Shown in pieces: positions 14,255-21,253 of a stretch of DNA of 21,253 bases. The translations under genes were made by a program, and so were the position numbers. The notes under the pieces were generated by a model. It saw only the letters and a program-made list of their open reading frames with translations. It made no database searches and was not told where the DNA came from. Source of the stretch: an uncultured Methanobrevibacter sp. (GTDB lineage Archaea; Methanobacteriota; Methanobacteria; Methanobacteriales; Methanobacteriaceae); the NCBI GenBank assembly GCA_904501935.1, contig CAJGDA010000011.1:1-21253 (forward strand), written 5' to 3'. Numbering within the stretch: the first letter of the stretch is position 1; every line of letters starts with the position of its first letter.

Positions 14255-14818
14255 ATGTTAGAAGATAGGGATTTCATTAAATCCTGTGATGTGCCAGGAC
14301 CGACAAAAGAAGCCATTAGGGCAATAATATTATACAAATCAGGAGTAACATCCCAAGATAAAGTTGTTGATTGTGGATGTGGAACTGGTGGAATTACCTG
14401 TGAGTTTTCCCAGCGTGCCCGTGAAGTAATATCAATTGATACCAATCCGGAAGCGATTGAAATAACTTCAAAAAATCTCAAGCAATTTGGTCTTGGAGAT
14501 AATGTCACATTAATTAACGATGATGGGGCAAATGCTTTAAAAGATATTGATGATATTGACATTGCCATTGTTGGGGGCAGCGGCAGACAACTCGAAAATA
14601 TCTTGGACATTGTTCATGAAAAATTAAATTCAAAAGGCAGAATTATAATTACTGCAATTCTGGTTGACACTAAAGTTGAAGCAATCAATAAGCTTAAAGA
14701 TTTGGGATATAATCCAAAAATAATGGAAGTCAATGTTTCAAATGGAAGAGTCCTTGATCGTGGCGTTTTAATGATTAGTGAAAATCCAATAGCTATTATA
14801 ACTGCAAAAAAAAGATAA
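14255..14818 (+). CDS. cbiT: Cobalt-precorrin C15-methyltransferase (decarboxylating), CbiT
   Basis: Acts in anaerobic cobalamin (corrinoid) synthesis, decarboxylating and methylating at C-15 with S-adenosylmethionine. Methanogens need corrinoid for methyl-tetrahydromethanopterin:CoM methyltransferase. The 187-residue class I methyltransferase has the SAM motif VVDCGCGTGG (37-46), the acidic ribose-binding Asp in ISIDTNPEAI, and IAIVGGSGRQLENIL, typical of CbiT. The N-terminal KSCDVPGPTKEAIRA is also diagnostic. AGGTGG lies within the end of ubiX and serves as ribosome site; there is no spacer between the TAA and ATG. Confidence 0.94.
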   Translation: MLEDRDFIKSCDVPGPTKEAIRAIILYKSGVTSQDKVVDCGCGTGGITCEFSQRAREVISIDTNPEAIEITSKNLKQFGLGDNVTLINDDGANALKDIDDIDIAIVGGSGRQLENILDIVHEKLNSKGRIIITAILVDTKVEAINKLKDLGYNPKIMEVNVSNGRVLDRGVLMISENPIAIITAKKR

Positions 14819-14833
14819 TGAGGAGATTAAAAA

Positions 14834-15595
14834 ATGGATGAGCATAAACGTTGGAAAATCAAATTTTCCATCTTGATGATAATTTTGATAATTATCATAT
14901 ACGGATCTAATTACCTTGTATTGGGTGATGCGGAACACATCATATCATATGTTTGGACACACTTAGGGTTCATTCCAGTCGATATACTTGTTGTAGCATT
15001 TTTACTTGATGAAATTATTGAAAAAAAGGAAAAGGAAGCCATGCTCGAAAAATTGGATATGCTTATGAGCACATTCTTTTCTGAAGTGGGTAATGATTTA
15101 ATCAGACAATTAAGTGCCGCAAACAAATACAAAGCAAATACTGAAAACTTAAAATCAATCAAAAATTGGGAACAAAAAGACTTTGAAAACAAACTGTCTG
15201 AACTTAAAGATGTAAGTCTTGATTTCACTGCAGATATTGCTCCGGAAGATAGGGAAGAATTCTTAGAAAACCTAAGAACATTGCTTGTTGATAAAAGGGA
15301 GTTTATCATAAACTTGATTAACAACCCTAATCTACTTGAAAAAGAAGAATTTACAGGTTTAATAAATGCAATACTTCATTTAGATGAAGAACTGGAACAT
15401 AGGACAGATTTGGCTTTAGTAAACGAAACTGACTTCGGACATTTGAATGGAGATATGCAAAGGGTATATGATAAATTAGTGTATGAATGGGTTTACTATC
15501 TTAAATATTTACATAAACACTATCCTTACATGATTGCATTAATCATACGTACCAATCCATTTGATGAAGATGCAGATGTCTATGTAAAAGAATGA
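14834..15595 (+). CDS. Membrane protein with coiled-coil-like cytosolic domain, unknown function (253 aa)
   Basis: Two hydrophobic segments (about residues 10-30 and 45-58) with a short outer loop are followed by a Lys/Glu-rich helical region beginning IIEKKEKEAMLEKLDMLMST that is likely coiled-coil. The rest is a helical soluble domain of about 180 residues with motifs I do not recognise (FFSEVGNDLIRQLSAANK, YEWVYYLKYLHKHYPYM). No enzyme signature and only Asp/Glu clusters are visible. AGGAG lies 8 nt before the ATG. It sits between cbiT and mobA and is probably co-transcribed. A scaffold or sensor role is possible; nothing stronger can be said. Confidence 0.75.
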   Translation: MDEHKRWKIKFSILMIILIIIIYGSNYLVLGDAEHIISYVWTHLGFIPVDILVVAFLLDEIIEKKEKEAMLEKLDMLMSTFFSEVGNDLIRQLSAANKYKANTENLKSIKNWEQKDFENKLSELKDVSLDFTADIAPEDREEFLENLRTLLVDKREFIINLINNPNLLEKEEFTGLINAILHLDEELEHRTDLALVNETDFGHLNGDMQRVYDKLVYEWVYYLKYLHKHYPYMIALIIRTNPFDEDADVYVKE

Positions 15596-15613
15596 TTTTT
15601 GGAGAGATTTAAT

Positions 15614-16240
15614 ATGACTAGCGAAATTAATTGTGAAAATATTAAATCTTGCATAATTTTATGTGGAGGGCAAAGTAGAAGAATGGGTCGTGATAAAGGA
15701 TCTATGATTATTCAAGATAAACCTATGATAAAACATATCCTTTATACTTTAAACCATATAATAGATGAAGCTATAATCGTTTTAAACAATCAAGAAAGGA
15801 TTGAAAGATATTGTGAATTTATTAATCCACAAGAGTATTCCTACACCATCACATTTTTAGAAGACATGATTAAAAATAAGGGACCGATGCCTGGAATTAT
15901 GACCGGCCTTGAAAATATTAAAGGTGAATATGCTTTAGTATTGCCTTGCGACAGCCCTTATGTTTCAAAGAAATATGTTCAAACTATTTTTTCAGAAATT
16001 GACAATGAACATCAGGCCATTGTTCCTTATCATGATATAGACAACAAATTAAAAACATCAGAACCTCTGCATTCAGTTTATAACAAAAACATAATTCCCG
16101 AAATTGAAGAATTGCTTGAAAATGATGTTTTGCATATCAAGGGATTAATAGAAAAAATAGATGCTAAATTTATTTTAATAGATAATAAAAAAATAGAAAA
16201 AAAAGAATTTAAAAATCTTAATCGTCCAGAAGACATTTAA
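15614..16240 (+). CDS. mobA: MobA-like molybdenum cofactor guanylyltransferase
   Basis: Transfers GMP to molybdopterin-type cofactor, giving the guanine dinucleotide form used, for example, by formylmethanofuran dehydrogenase. The 208-residue NTP-transferase fold begins with the signature LCGGQSRRMGRDKG (16-29), which binds nucleotide. GPMPGIMTGLENIKGEYALVLPCDSPYV gives the metal-binding Asp, and a LHSVYNK segment follows. ATG 15614 is chosen with GGAGAG 7 nt upstream; an upstream TTG at 15599 would put that site inside the gene. Its stop overlaps the stop of convergent rrp42 by 4 nt. Other CTP/GTP nucleotidyltransferases of this fold are possible but less likely. Confidence 0.9.
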   Translation: MTSEINCENIKSCIILCGGQSRRMGRDKGSMIIQDKPMIKHILYTLNHIIDEAIIVLNNQERIERYCEFINPQEYSYTITFLEDMIKNKGPMPGIMTGLENIKGEYALVLPCDSPYVSKKYVQTIFSEIDNEHQAIVPYHDIDNKLKTSEPLHSVYNKNIIPEIEELLENDVLHIKGLIEKIDAKFILIDNKKIEKKEFKNLNRPEDI

Positions 16241-17022
16241 AGATTTTCAATTAACTCTTTTACTTTTGTAACTGCAGTGTTTACACAGTAAAGAATGTCA
16301 TCTTTAGTTAATGGTTCTTTTCCGCCTTTTTGCATGGAACAGATGTGACCATCTTTTGTAACTCCAACATTTAAACGAGCACAAGCTACTCTTTCTTCAT
16401 CTAATGTTGGGTCGATAACCATTTTATCACCAATTTTAACAAAGGTACATAATGCTAATTCATTGTTAATCGGCAAATCAAATGTTTCATCTTCACTGAT
16501 GACTACTTCTTCATCAACAATGCTTGCAACAGGCAATTTAGTTGATTTGAGTGCTGCCATTACTGCTAATTCACATGCATCGAAAAGGTTTCCGCAGTTA
16601 TCGATAATGTGTAAATCGATGAATAACATCCAAACATGTTTTCCTTCTTCAACACATAACTTATCCAATTCAACTAATTCACTTTCACGAATACCCCTGT
16701 CAACAACACGTGCAAGTTCAATTGAATCGTCGCTAGGTGGTCCTGGTTCAAAAGTAGGATCAGCCATTGGCAACATTTCACAATTGGTCATTAATACCCC
16801 TAAATCAGGAGTGTCAGGGAATGGGCTTCCAAGTTGTGGTTTAATACCTACAATAACTTGAGTTCCACCAAGAGTTACGCGAGCAGAACCTTCAGCTTTA
16901 GAAATAACATCAGTTTCAATAGTAATTTCCCTATACTCAGTTAATTCCCTGCCATCTTCTCTTTTATCATTTTTGACAAGGTTAGTAATGCTTTGTCTTG
17001 TAATTTCTGGTACTATATCCAT
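16237..17022 (-). CDS. rrp42: Exosome complex component Rrp42
   Basis: Non-catalytic RNase PH-like subunit that alternates with Rrp41 in the hexameric ring of the archaeal exosome, which degrades and tails RNA 3' to 5'. The 261-residue protein begins MDIVPEITRQSI and shows the family segments REDGRELTEYR, GSARVTLGGTQVIVGIK, GPPSDDSIELARVVDRGIRES and the C-terminal GHICSMQKGGKEPLT. It lacks the catalytic aspartate pair of Rrp41, as expected. ATG 17022 is preferred over GTG 17031 because GGTGG lies about 6 nt upstream of the ATG. It follows rrp41 within 12 nt. It is the last gene of the operon in this window, with no terminator space before convergent mobA. Confidence 0.95.
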   Translation of the reverse strand: MDIVPEITRQSITNLVKNDKREDGRELTEYREITIETDVISKAEGSARVTLGGTQVIVGIKPQLGSPFPDTPDLGVLMTNCEMLPMADPTFEPGPPSDDSIELARVVDRGIRESELVELDKLCVEEGKHVWMLFIDLHIIDNCGNLFDACELAVMAALKSTKLPVASIVDEEVVISEDETFDLPINNELALCTFVKIGDKMVIDPTLDEERVACARLNVGVTKDGHICSMQKGGKEPLTKDDILYCVNTAVTKVKELIENL

Positions 17023-17034
17023 ATTATCCACCCA

Positions 17035-17727
17035 CTATTCTGTAGCATATTTTTTCATTAAAGCTTCTTTTTGAAGCTCACTTACTTGACGACATCCTTC
17101 CATAGCTAAATCAATTGCTTTTGCAAATTCTTCTTCAGTTAAGTTACCGTCACTTTGGAGCAATGTGATTTCACCAGTTCTTGGCATCATAGCTATCGGA
17201 ACATCAGCTTGTCCTTCTTTATCTTCATATTCGGATAAGTCAAGTACAATTTCATCATTAACTTTACCTGCAGCACAACCTACAACAATATCTTTCATAG
17301 GTACTCCTGCATCAACAAGTGCAACAGAAGCTGCTGTAATACCAGCACAACGGGTTCCCCCTTCCGCTTCTATTACTTCAATATAAATATCAATCATTGA
17401 ACGAGGGTAATTTTCTAACATTAAAGCTGGTCTTAAAGCATCAGCTGTAATTTTAGATATTTCAGATGATCTTCTGTCAGGTCCAGGTCTTTTTCTGTCA
17501 TCTACTGAAAATGGAGCCATATTATATCTGCATCTAATTACACCGGTATTTGGCTCAAGTAATCTTCTGATATATGATTCTCTAGGACCATATACAGCTA
17601 CTAAAATTTTATTTCCACCAACTTCTAAGTAAGCTGAACCATCTGCACGTTCAAGCACTCCTGCTTCAATTTTAATAGGACGTAATTCATTATATTTCCT
17701 ACCATCCTTTCTTATCATATCGGACAT
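17035..17727 (-). CDS. rrp41: Exosome complex component Rrp41 (catalytic)
   Basis: Phosphorolytic 3'-5' exoribonuclease subunit of the exosome ring. The 230-residue length is standard. RNase PH motifs are present: DGRKYNELRPIKIEAGV at the start, GSAYLEVGGNKILVAVYGP, the phosphate/RNA-binding RPGPDRRSSEIS (80-91) and EAEGGTRCAGITAAS. The catalytic acidic pair Asp169 and Asp175 in YEDKEGQADVPIA has the same 6-residue spacing as Asp180/Asp186 of characterised archaeal Rrp41. The start has GAGGT 8 nt upstream. It lies 27 nt after rrp4. Confidence 0.97.
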   Translation of the reverse strand: MSDMIRKDGRKYNELRPIKIEAGVLERADGSAYLEVGGNKILVAVYGPRESYIRRLLEPNTGVIRCRYNMAPFSVDDRKRPGPDRRSSEISKITADALRPALMLENYPRSMIDIYIEVIEAEGGTRCAGITAASVALVDAGVPMKDIVVGCAAGKVNDEIVLDLSEYEDKEGQADVPIAMMPRTGEITLLQSDGNLTEEEFAKAIDLAMEGCRQVSELQKEALMKKYATE

Positions 17728-17754
17728 CTTATCAACCTCTTAATCTGCGAAGAA

Positions 17755-18666
17755 TCATTTATTATTCAATATAAAAGAATTATTTGAGTTATCACCATAA
17801 GATAATGTGTTATCTTTTTTCATATTTTTTCTTTTTAATTCTTCAATAACCTCGGCAATATTAGGTTTATCTTCTTTTTCTTTTTTCTCTTCTGCTTCTT
17901 TTTCTTCTTGTTCTAATTCTTCTTTAAAATTTTGAAGTTTAGGTTTTTCCAAAACAAATTCTTCTTCAGTTTCTTCAACTTCTTCAGGCGGCAATTCGCC
18001 ATCAATAGCTAAGTATAATTTGTTCTTGATTTTATTAGTTAAACCAGAAGTATGAGCTTCAGCTTCAATTAAATGAATTATATTTTTGGTAAGTTGTTCC
18101 ATGTCTTCGTCTCCTCTAACCCAGACAAGACCATTTTGACCAACAACAATTTTACATTTGGTTTTATCCTTAATCATGTTGATCATTGAACCTTTTTTAC
18201 CGATTAATCTAGGAACTTTGGTTGGAGCAATATCTACAATTATTCCACCTTTAAATTTGCCCATTCCTCTTCCTTTTAAACCTAGTTTTGCCTTTTTGAT
18301 TTCATCAACATCGACAACTCTTAAAAATAGAACATCCCCAACATCATAAACTTTGTTGAGCTCTTTTTTTTCACGACCAAACACTTCAAACGCTGGTAAA
18401 ATTCCAGAATAAGGTGAATTAATGTCTACATCCCACATTGAGAATCTGACATCATTAATTTTACCTATTACAACATCTCCTTTCTTAGGAACATATTTAC
18501 TTTTAAGAGGAATGACTCTAAGTTTTTTATTCCTCAAAGAAACAAGTCCCATTAAAGAAGAACAAATTTTACCATTCTCTTTAAAGGTACCTCTTCCTGA
18601 ATAGTATTCCTCATCAGCTAATATCTGACCAGGAATAACTAAATCTTTATTTTCCACATATATCAT
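17755..18666 (-). CDS. rrp4: Exosome complex component Rrp4, with long charged tail
   Basis: RNA-binding cap subunit of the exosome. Domain order: N-terminal domain (1-55, LVIPGQILADEEYYSGRGTF), S1 RNA-binding domain (about 60-130), KH domain (about 140-205, with RLIGKKGSMI at 153-162). The total of 303 residues is longer than typical archaeal Rrp4 (about 230-250). From about 223 it carries a Glu/Lys-rich tail (PEEVEETEEEF, EELEQEEKEAEEKKEKEDK) ending in a low-complexity Asn/Ser stretch (DNSNNSFILNNK). The tail is probably disordered; its function is unknown. SBDS lies 19 nt upstream and rrp41 27 nt downstream. Confidence 0.95.
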   Translation of the reverse strand: MIYVENKDLVIPGQILADEEYYSGRGTFKENGKICSSLMGLVSLRNKKLRVIPLKSKYVPKKGDVVIGKINDVRFSMWDVDINSPYSGILPAFEVFGREKKELNKVYDVGDVLFLRVVDVDEIKKAKLGLKGRGMGKFKGGIIVDIAPTKVPRLIGKKGSMINMIKDKTKCKIVVGQNGLVWVRGDEDMEQLTKNIIHLIEAEAHTSGLTNKIKNKLYLAIDGELPPEEVEETEEEFVLEKPKLQNFKEELEQEEKEAEEKKEKEDKPNIAEVIEELKRKNMKKDNTLSYGDNSNNSFILNNK

Positions 18667-18685
18667 AATAATCCCATAAATCTAA

Positions 18686-19387
18686 TTATTTAATTGTACG
18701 AGTTTCTGCTTCTCCACCTGAAATTTCAGCCATTTTTGCAGCAAAAGAGTTTTGAAGACCACCCGGCATTTCAATAATACCAATCCATGAGCCATCTTGT
18801 TGCCATTCTTCATTTATTATTTGACCAAATCCATTAATAGTCGAATAAGCTCTTCCAGCAGCAGCTCCCGGAAGTCTAACAGCCACTTTAACTTTTTCAA
18901 ATCTAATCGGAATAAGTGGCTTAATGGCTTTTAGGGCTGTTTGTACTTGCTGGTCAACAGAGATAAATGGTTCAAATTTAACTTTTGCTTCATCACAAGC
19001 ATTTTCAATTCTTTGAACCGGGTGCGGTAGGCCATTTTGAGGATTAATTGCTTCTTTAGCTATTTTATTAATAACTAACTTTCTTTTATCCTCTTGCATT
19101 TTTCTTTTTTGCTCTGCAGTTAATTGAACTGTACCTTTTTCAAGTATAATTTTAGAAACTTCAATAGGATCAGTAGTTTCAAAAACTTTATTCATAGATT
19201 CATCAGAAGCCTTATCTCCTTTTTTTGAATCTTTGAAAATTTCTTCAACAGCTAAAAGATCTTCAATGGCAACATCTGGACCATCAGGATTACGAAAATC
19301 TGCTGCTAAATCAGGGTCAACTAATATTTCAAAGTGTTCACCAGAATATTCGTATTTAGCGATAATAGCTTCATCAATATTTACCAT
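18686..19387 (-). CDS. SBDS family ribosome maturation factor
   Basis: Archaeal ortholog of the Shwachman-Bodian-Diamond protein; in eukaryotes it releases the anti-association factor eIF6 from the large subunit with EFL1. The 233-residue protein has the three-domain architecture: FYSH domain (1-90, EHFEILVDPDLAADFRNPD), helical domain II with QLTAEQKRKMQEDKRKLVINKI, and C-terminal ferredoxin-like domain III (FEKVKVAVRLPGAAAGRAY). GGGGAT precedes the ATG. It lies between psmA (32 nt) and rrp4 (19 nt), the conserved position in the archaeal exosome superoperon, which supports the call. Confidence 0.95.
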   Translation of the reverse strand: MVNIDEAIIAKYEYSGEHFEILVDPDLAADFRNPDGPDVAIEDLLAVEEIFKDSKKGDKASDESMNKVFETTDPIEVSKIILEKGTVQLTAEQKRKMQEDKRKLVINKIAKEAINPQNGLPHPVQRIENACDEAKVKFEPFISVDQQVQTALKAIKPLIPIRFEKVKVAVRLPGAAAGRAYSTINGFGQIINEEWQQDGSWIGIIEMPGGLQNSFAAKMAEISGGEAETRTIK

Positions 19388-19419
19388 TGAAACATCCCCT
19401 AACTAATTATAGAAAAGAA

Positions 19420-20241
19420 TTATTCTTCACTATCTTTTTCAGAATCAACTTCGGAATCTTCTTCAGGTTTTTCTTCAACTTCCTCTTCAGATTCTTCTGC
19501 TTCTTCTTCCTCTTCTTCTTTGACAAGTACTTCATCAATGTATTTTTGTACTTCATCTTGAGATAGTTTTACATATTTTTCGTCTTCAATTTTAATAACA
19601 GCTATTTCTACATTATTTGAAGTGGTATCATGATCAGTAGCTTGGCTAATAGCAGTTAGTGCTAAAGCGATAGCTCCATCTAATGTTAAATCATCTTCGT
19701 ATTTTTCTTCAAATATTTCCATAGCGGCTGATCTGCCTGAACCAATAGCAGTTGCCTTATATTCAATTAATGCACCACTAGGGTCGGTTTCGAATAATTT
19801 ACATACTCCATTATATACTCCACCAATGATTAAAGCAGAACCAAAAGGTCTTACTCCACCATTTTGGGTATACAACTGTAACATGTCGCATAATTTTTTA
19901 GATAAACTAGTTACGCGAATAGGTTCACTATAGGTGATCTTATTGACTTGTGCTTCAACTCTTGCTCTTTCAACTAAAGCTCTTGCATCTGCAACAAGAC
20001 CTGAAGTAGCTGCTCCAATATGTTCATCTATTTTAAATATTTTTTCAATTGATGATGCTTCAACTAATTTTGAAGTGGTTCTTTTGTCAACAGCTAAAAC
20101 AATACCTTCAGAACATTTCACACCAATAGATGTAGTTCCTCTTTTAACAGCTTCTCTTGCATATTCTACTTGGAAAAGTCTTCCATCTGGGCTAAATACA
20201 GTAATAGCCCTATCATATCCAGCATTTTGTAAAGGTTGCAT
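19420..20241 (-). CDS. psmA: 20S proteasome alpha subunit, with acidic C-terminal extension
   Basis: Outer-ring subunit of the archaeal 20S proteasome; it forms the substrate gate and docks the PAN-type ATPase. The alpha signature GYDRAITVFSPDGRLFQVEYAREAVKRG (8-35) is intact, and Lys67 in SIEKIFKID is the likely ATPase-tail binding lysine. No catalytic Thr is expected in alpha. At 273 residues it is longer than usual (about 230-250): residues 241-273 form an acidic tail with 22 Asp/Glu out of 33. GAGGT lies 6 nt before the ATG. A 221-bp gap with its own TATA box separates it from rnp2, so it may be transcribed independently. Confidence 0.96.
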   Translation of the reverse strand: MQPLQNAGYDRAITVFSPDGRLFQVEYAREAVKRGTTSIGVKCSEGIVLAVDKRTTSKLVEASSIEKIFKIDEHIGAATSGLVADARALVERARVEAQVNKITYSEPIRVTSLSKKLCDMLQLYTQNGGVRPFGSALIIGGVYNGVCKLFETDPSGALIEYKATAIGSGRSAAMEIFEEKYEDDLTLDGAIALALTAISQATDHDTTSNNVEIAVIKIEDEKYVKLSQDEVQKYIDEVLVKEEEEEEAEESEEEVEEKPEEDSEVDSEKDSEE

Positions 20242-20270
20242 GTTTATACCTCACATTTTATATAAATATT

Positions 20271-20282
20271 TTTTTATAAATC
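20271..20282 (-). promoter_or_regulatory. Possible box A of psmA
   Basis: The minus strand reads GATTTATAAAAA. With initiation about 25 nt downstream the transcript would start near 20250-20255, right before the GAGGT ribosome site of psmA, giving a very short leader. The rest of the 20242-20462 spacer is A/T-rich with no hairpin I would call a terminator for rnp2. Confidence 0.4.
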
Positions 20283-20462
20283 TTATATTCAACTACATAA
20301 AAAAAATAAAACCAAATCTCCGTGAAAAGGTAAATTTTTATTTTAATTATTACATTGTAATAAATTAAAATATGTTTTTTATTCTTTTTTCCATAAATCC
20401 AATTGATATTTATATAAATAAATTATTTATAAAGTTTTCTATTTTTAAATAACAAAAAGTAA

Positions 20463-20819
20463 TTAAATGTATTTCTGAGAAGATTTAATGGTTCCTGACA
20501 AACCCACTGTTGTAATGGATATCCTATTGTTATTGTACATATTTACCAATGCAAGCGAAGACCTTACATCATCAACAAAACCTCTTTGACATCTAATTAT
20601 TGATTTATAATGATAATAATCCTCAGTTTTTTCCATTTCAAAGAATCTAATGACCCATAGATTAAAGTTGGAAGTATTGAGTTCCCCTTGAAAACGAATA
20701 CATGCATCCCATACAATTGATACTAAATTATCCTTATTAATTGGAGAAACTGCCTTAATATCCACTGTCAAATATCTATTATTCTTTCTGAGTGTAGGCG
20801 GCAAGACTTTAAGCTTCAT
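20463..20819 (-). CDS. rnp2: Ribonuclease P protein component 2 (Pop5 homolog)
   Basis: Protein subunit of archaeal RNase P, pairing with Rpp30 to activate the catalytic RNA in 5' tRNA maturation. The 118-residue protein starts MKLKVLPPTLRKNNRYL, the typical Pop5 beginning (lysine/leucine, then PTLR...RYLTVDI). The central ISIVWDACIRFQGE-like block and IRCQRGFVDDVRSSLALV are family-like. The start is set at ATG 20819 because AGGAGGG lies about 7 nt upstream; it overlaps the rnp3 stop by 11 nt. A longer frame from 20837 would place that ribosome site inside the gene. Confidence 0.93.
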   Translation of the reverse strand: MKLKVLPPTLRKNNRYLTVDIKAVSPINKDNLVSIVWDACIRFQGELNTSNFNLWVIRFFEMEKTEDYYHYKSIIRCQRGFVDDVRSSLALVNMYNNNRISITTVGLSGTIKSSQKYI

Positions 20820-21253
20820 CAACAACCCTCCTAACACCTTTAAAAATCATTTTATCGCGATTTTTATTAAATTCCAAAATATCCCTGGAAGTTTCAAAGG
20901 ATTTCATGATTTCATCATCAGTTAGACCAGTCTGTTTAAAAAAAGCAATGAAGTCATGAGTGGTCTTGATATCGAAAACGGACTCTGCTCCAGAAGATAA
21001 AATTAAAGGAAAATCAAATTTCCTATATAGTACATAAATGTCTTTAAAATTTGAGATGAATTTTGATCTATATGATAAATAACTTTTTAAAACATCTTTA
21101 AAACATAACTCGATTGCAACATTATTCTTCAAAGCCTCTTTTGAAAGAACATGATTTAGGCCACCGTCAAACCTCTTTAAATAGGGTCTTGACAAAACAT
21201 CGATTTTAACATTTTCAACAACTGCTCTGTTAACCTTTAAATCTCCACCTACA
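20809..21253 (-). CDS. rnp3: Ribonuclease P protein component 3 (Rpp30 homolog), N-terminus outside window
   Basis: Partial gene: 147 C-terminal residues are visible and the frame runs open through the right edge, starting VGGDLKVNRAVVENVKIDVL. A TTG at 21195 lies inside this conserved region and is not a true start. The Rpp30 TIM-barrel signature is clear: GGDLKVNRAVVEN, DVLSRPY, GGLNHVLSKEALKNNVAIEL and the later FPLILSSGAES. Together with Rnp2 it forms the Pop5-Rpp30 pair that binds the RNase P catalytic domain. Its 3' end overlaps the rnp2 start by 11 nt, indicating translational coupling. The full protein would be about 230-240 residues. Confidence 0.93.
   Translation of the reverse strand, partial: VGGDLKVNRAVVENVKIDVLSRPYLKRFDGGLNHVLSKEALKNNVAIELCFKDVLKSYLSYRSKFISNFKDIYVLYRKFDFPLILSSGAESVFDIKTTHDFIAFFKQTGLTDDEIMKSFETSRDILEFNKNRDKMIFKGVRRVVDEA

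Noticed and set aside
14152..14610. 152-residue open frame on the minus strand
   Set aside because: It lies opposite the ubiX end and cbiT, which are clear family members; the frame has no ribosome site or family-like motifs.
19934..20368. 144-residue open frame on the plus strand
   Set aside because: It is antisense to the conserved N-terminal half of psmA and extends into A/T-rich spacer; the sequence looks like a shadow.

Overview
The window is an AT-rich stretch of an archaeal chromosome, most likely from a Methanobacteriales methanogen of the Methanobrevibacter type. The gene content is clearly archaeal: group II chaperonin, exosome, proteasome alpha subunit, SBDS, protein RNase P subunits and HMG-CoA reductase. 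It also has methanogen-typical genes (CbiT, DUF116, GlnK/AmtB with an NrpR-like operator) and a secreted Ig-repeat adhesin-like protein of the kind abundant in gut Methanobrevibacter. Many genes carry GGTGATTTTA-ATG or AGGAG-type ribosome binding sites, and box A (TTTATATA-like) promoters are visible. I see no tRNA, rRNA, CRISPR array, insertion sequence or phage gene.

Layout: (1) 1-1116, minus strand: N-terminal 372 residues of a secreted adhesin-like protein, cut off by the window start, with a clean promoter and an 18-bp palindrome upstream. (2) 1644-3284, minus: thermosome subunit ending in a hairpin/T-tract terminator. (3) 3404-5754, plus: TPR protein, a 51-residue zinc ribbon, an unknown 150-residue protein, and a Cys-rich DUF116 membrane protein. 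(4) 5751-8769, minus: a tight operon of an unrecognised protein, SucD, HMG-CoA reductase and a small acidic protein. (5) 8902-10187, plus: AroD and an S24/S26-type signal-peptidase-like membrane protein. (6) 10263-11824, minus: amtB-glnK nitrogen operon with a strong GGAA-N6-TTCC operator at the promoter and a textbook terminator behind it. (7) 12175-16240, plus: small sequon-rich secreted protein, HD phosphohydrolase, UbiX, CbiT, coiled-coil membrane protein and MobA. (8) 16237-21253, minus: the archaeal exosome-proteasome superoperon rnp3-rnp2-psmA-SBDS-rrp4-rrp41-rrp42, read from the right edge, with rnp3 cut by the window end.

How they fit together: most of the window is core housekeeping. 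Region 8 encodes tRNA processing (RNase P), protein degradation, ribosome maturation (SBDS) and the RNA-degrading exosome core, an arrangement long known in archaea. Region 4 links a central-carbon enzyme subunit with mevalonate (archaeal lipid) synthesis. Region 6 is ammonium uptake and its PII regulator under apparent nitrogen control. Region 7 supplies cofactor steps (prenyl-FMN, cobalamin, molybdenum cofactor) alongside nucleotide hydrolysis.

I do not see an obviously new multi-gene system. The best leads are the regulatory architecture of amtB-glnK, three hairpin/T-tract terminators (two overlapping stop codons), a palindrome at the adhesin promoter, a signal-peptidase-like protein with a Ser-Lys rather than Ser-His arrangement, acidic or charged tails on PsmA and Rrp4, and several uncharacterised conserved genes in tight operons.
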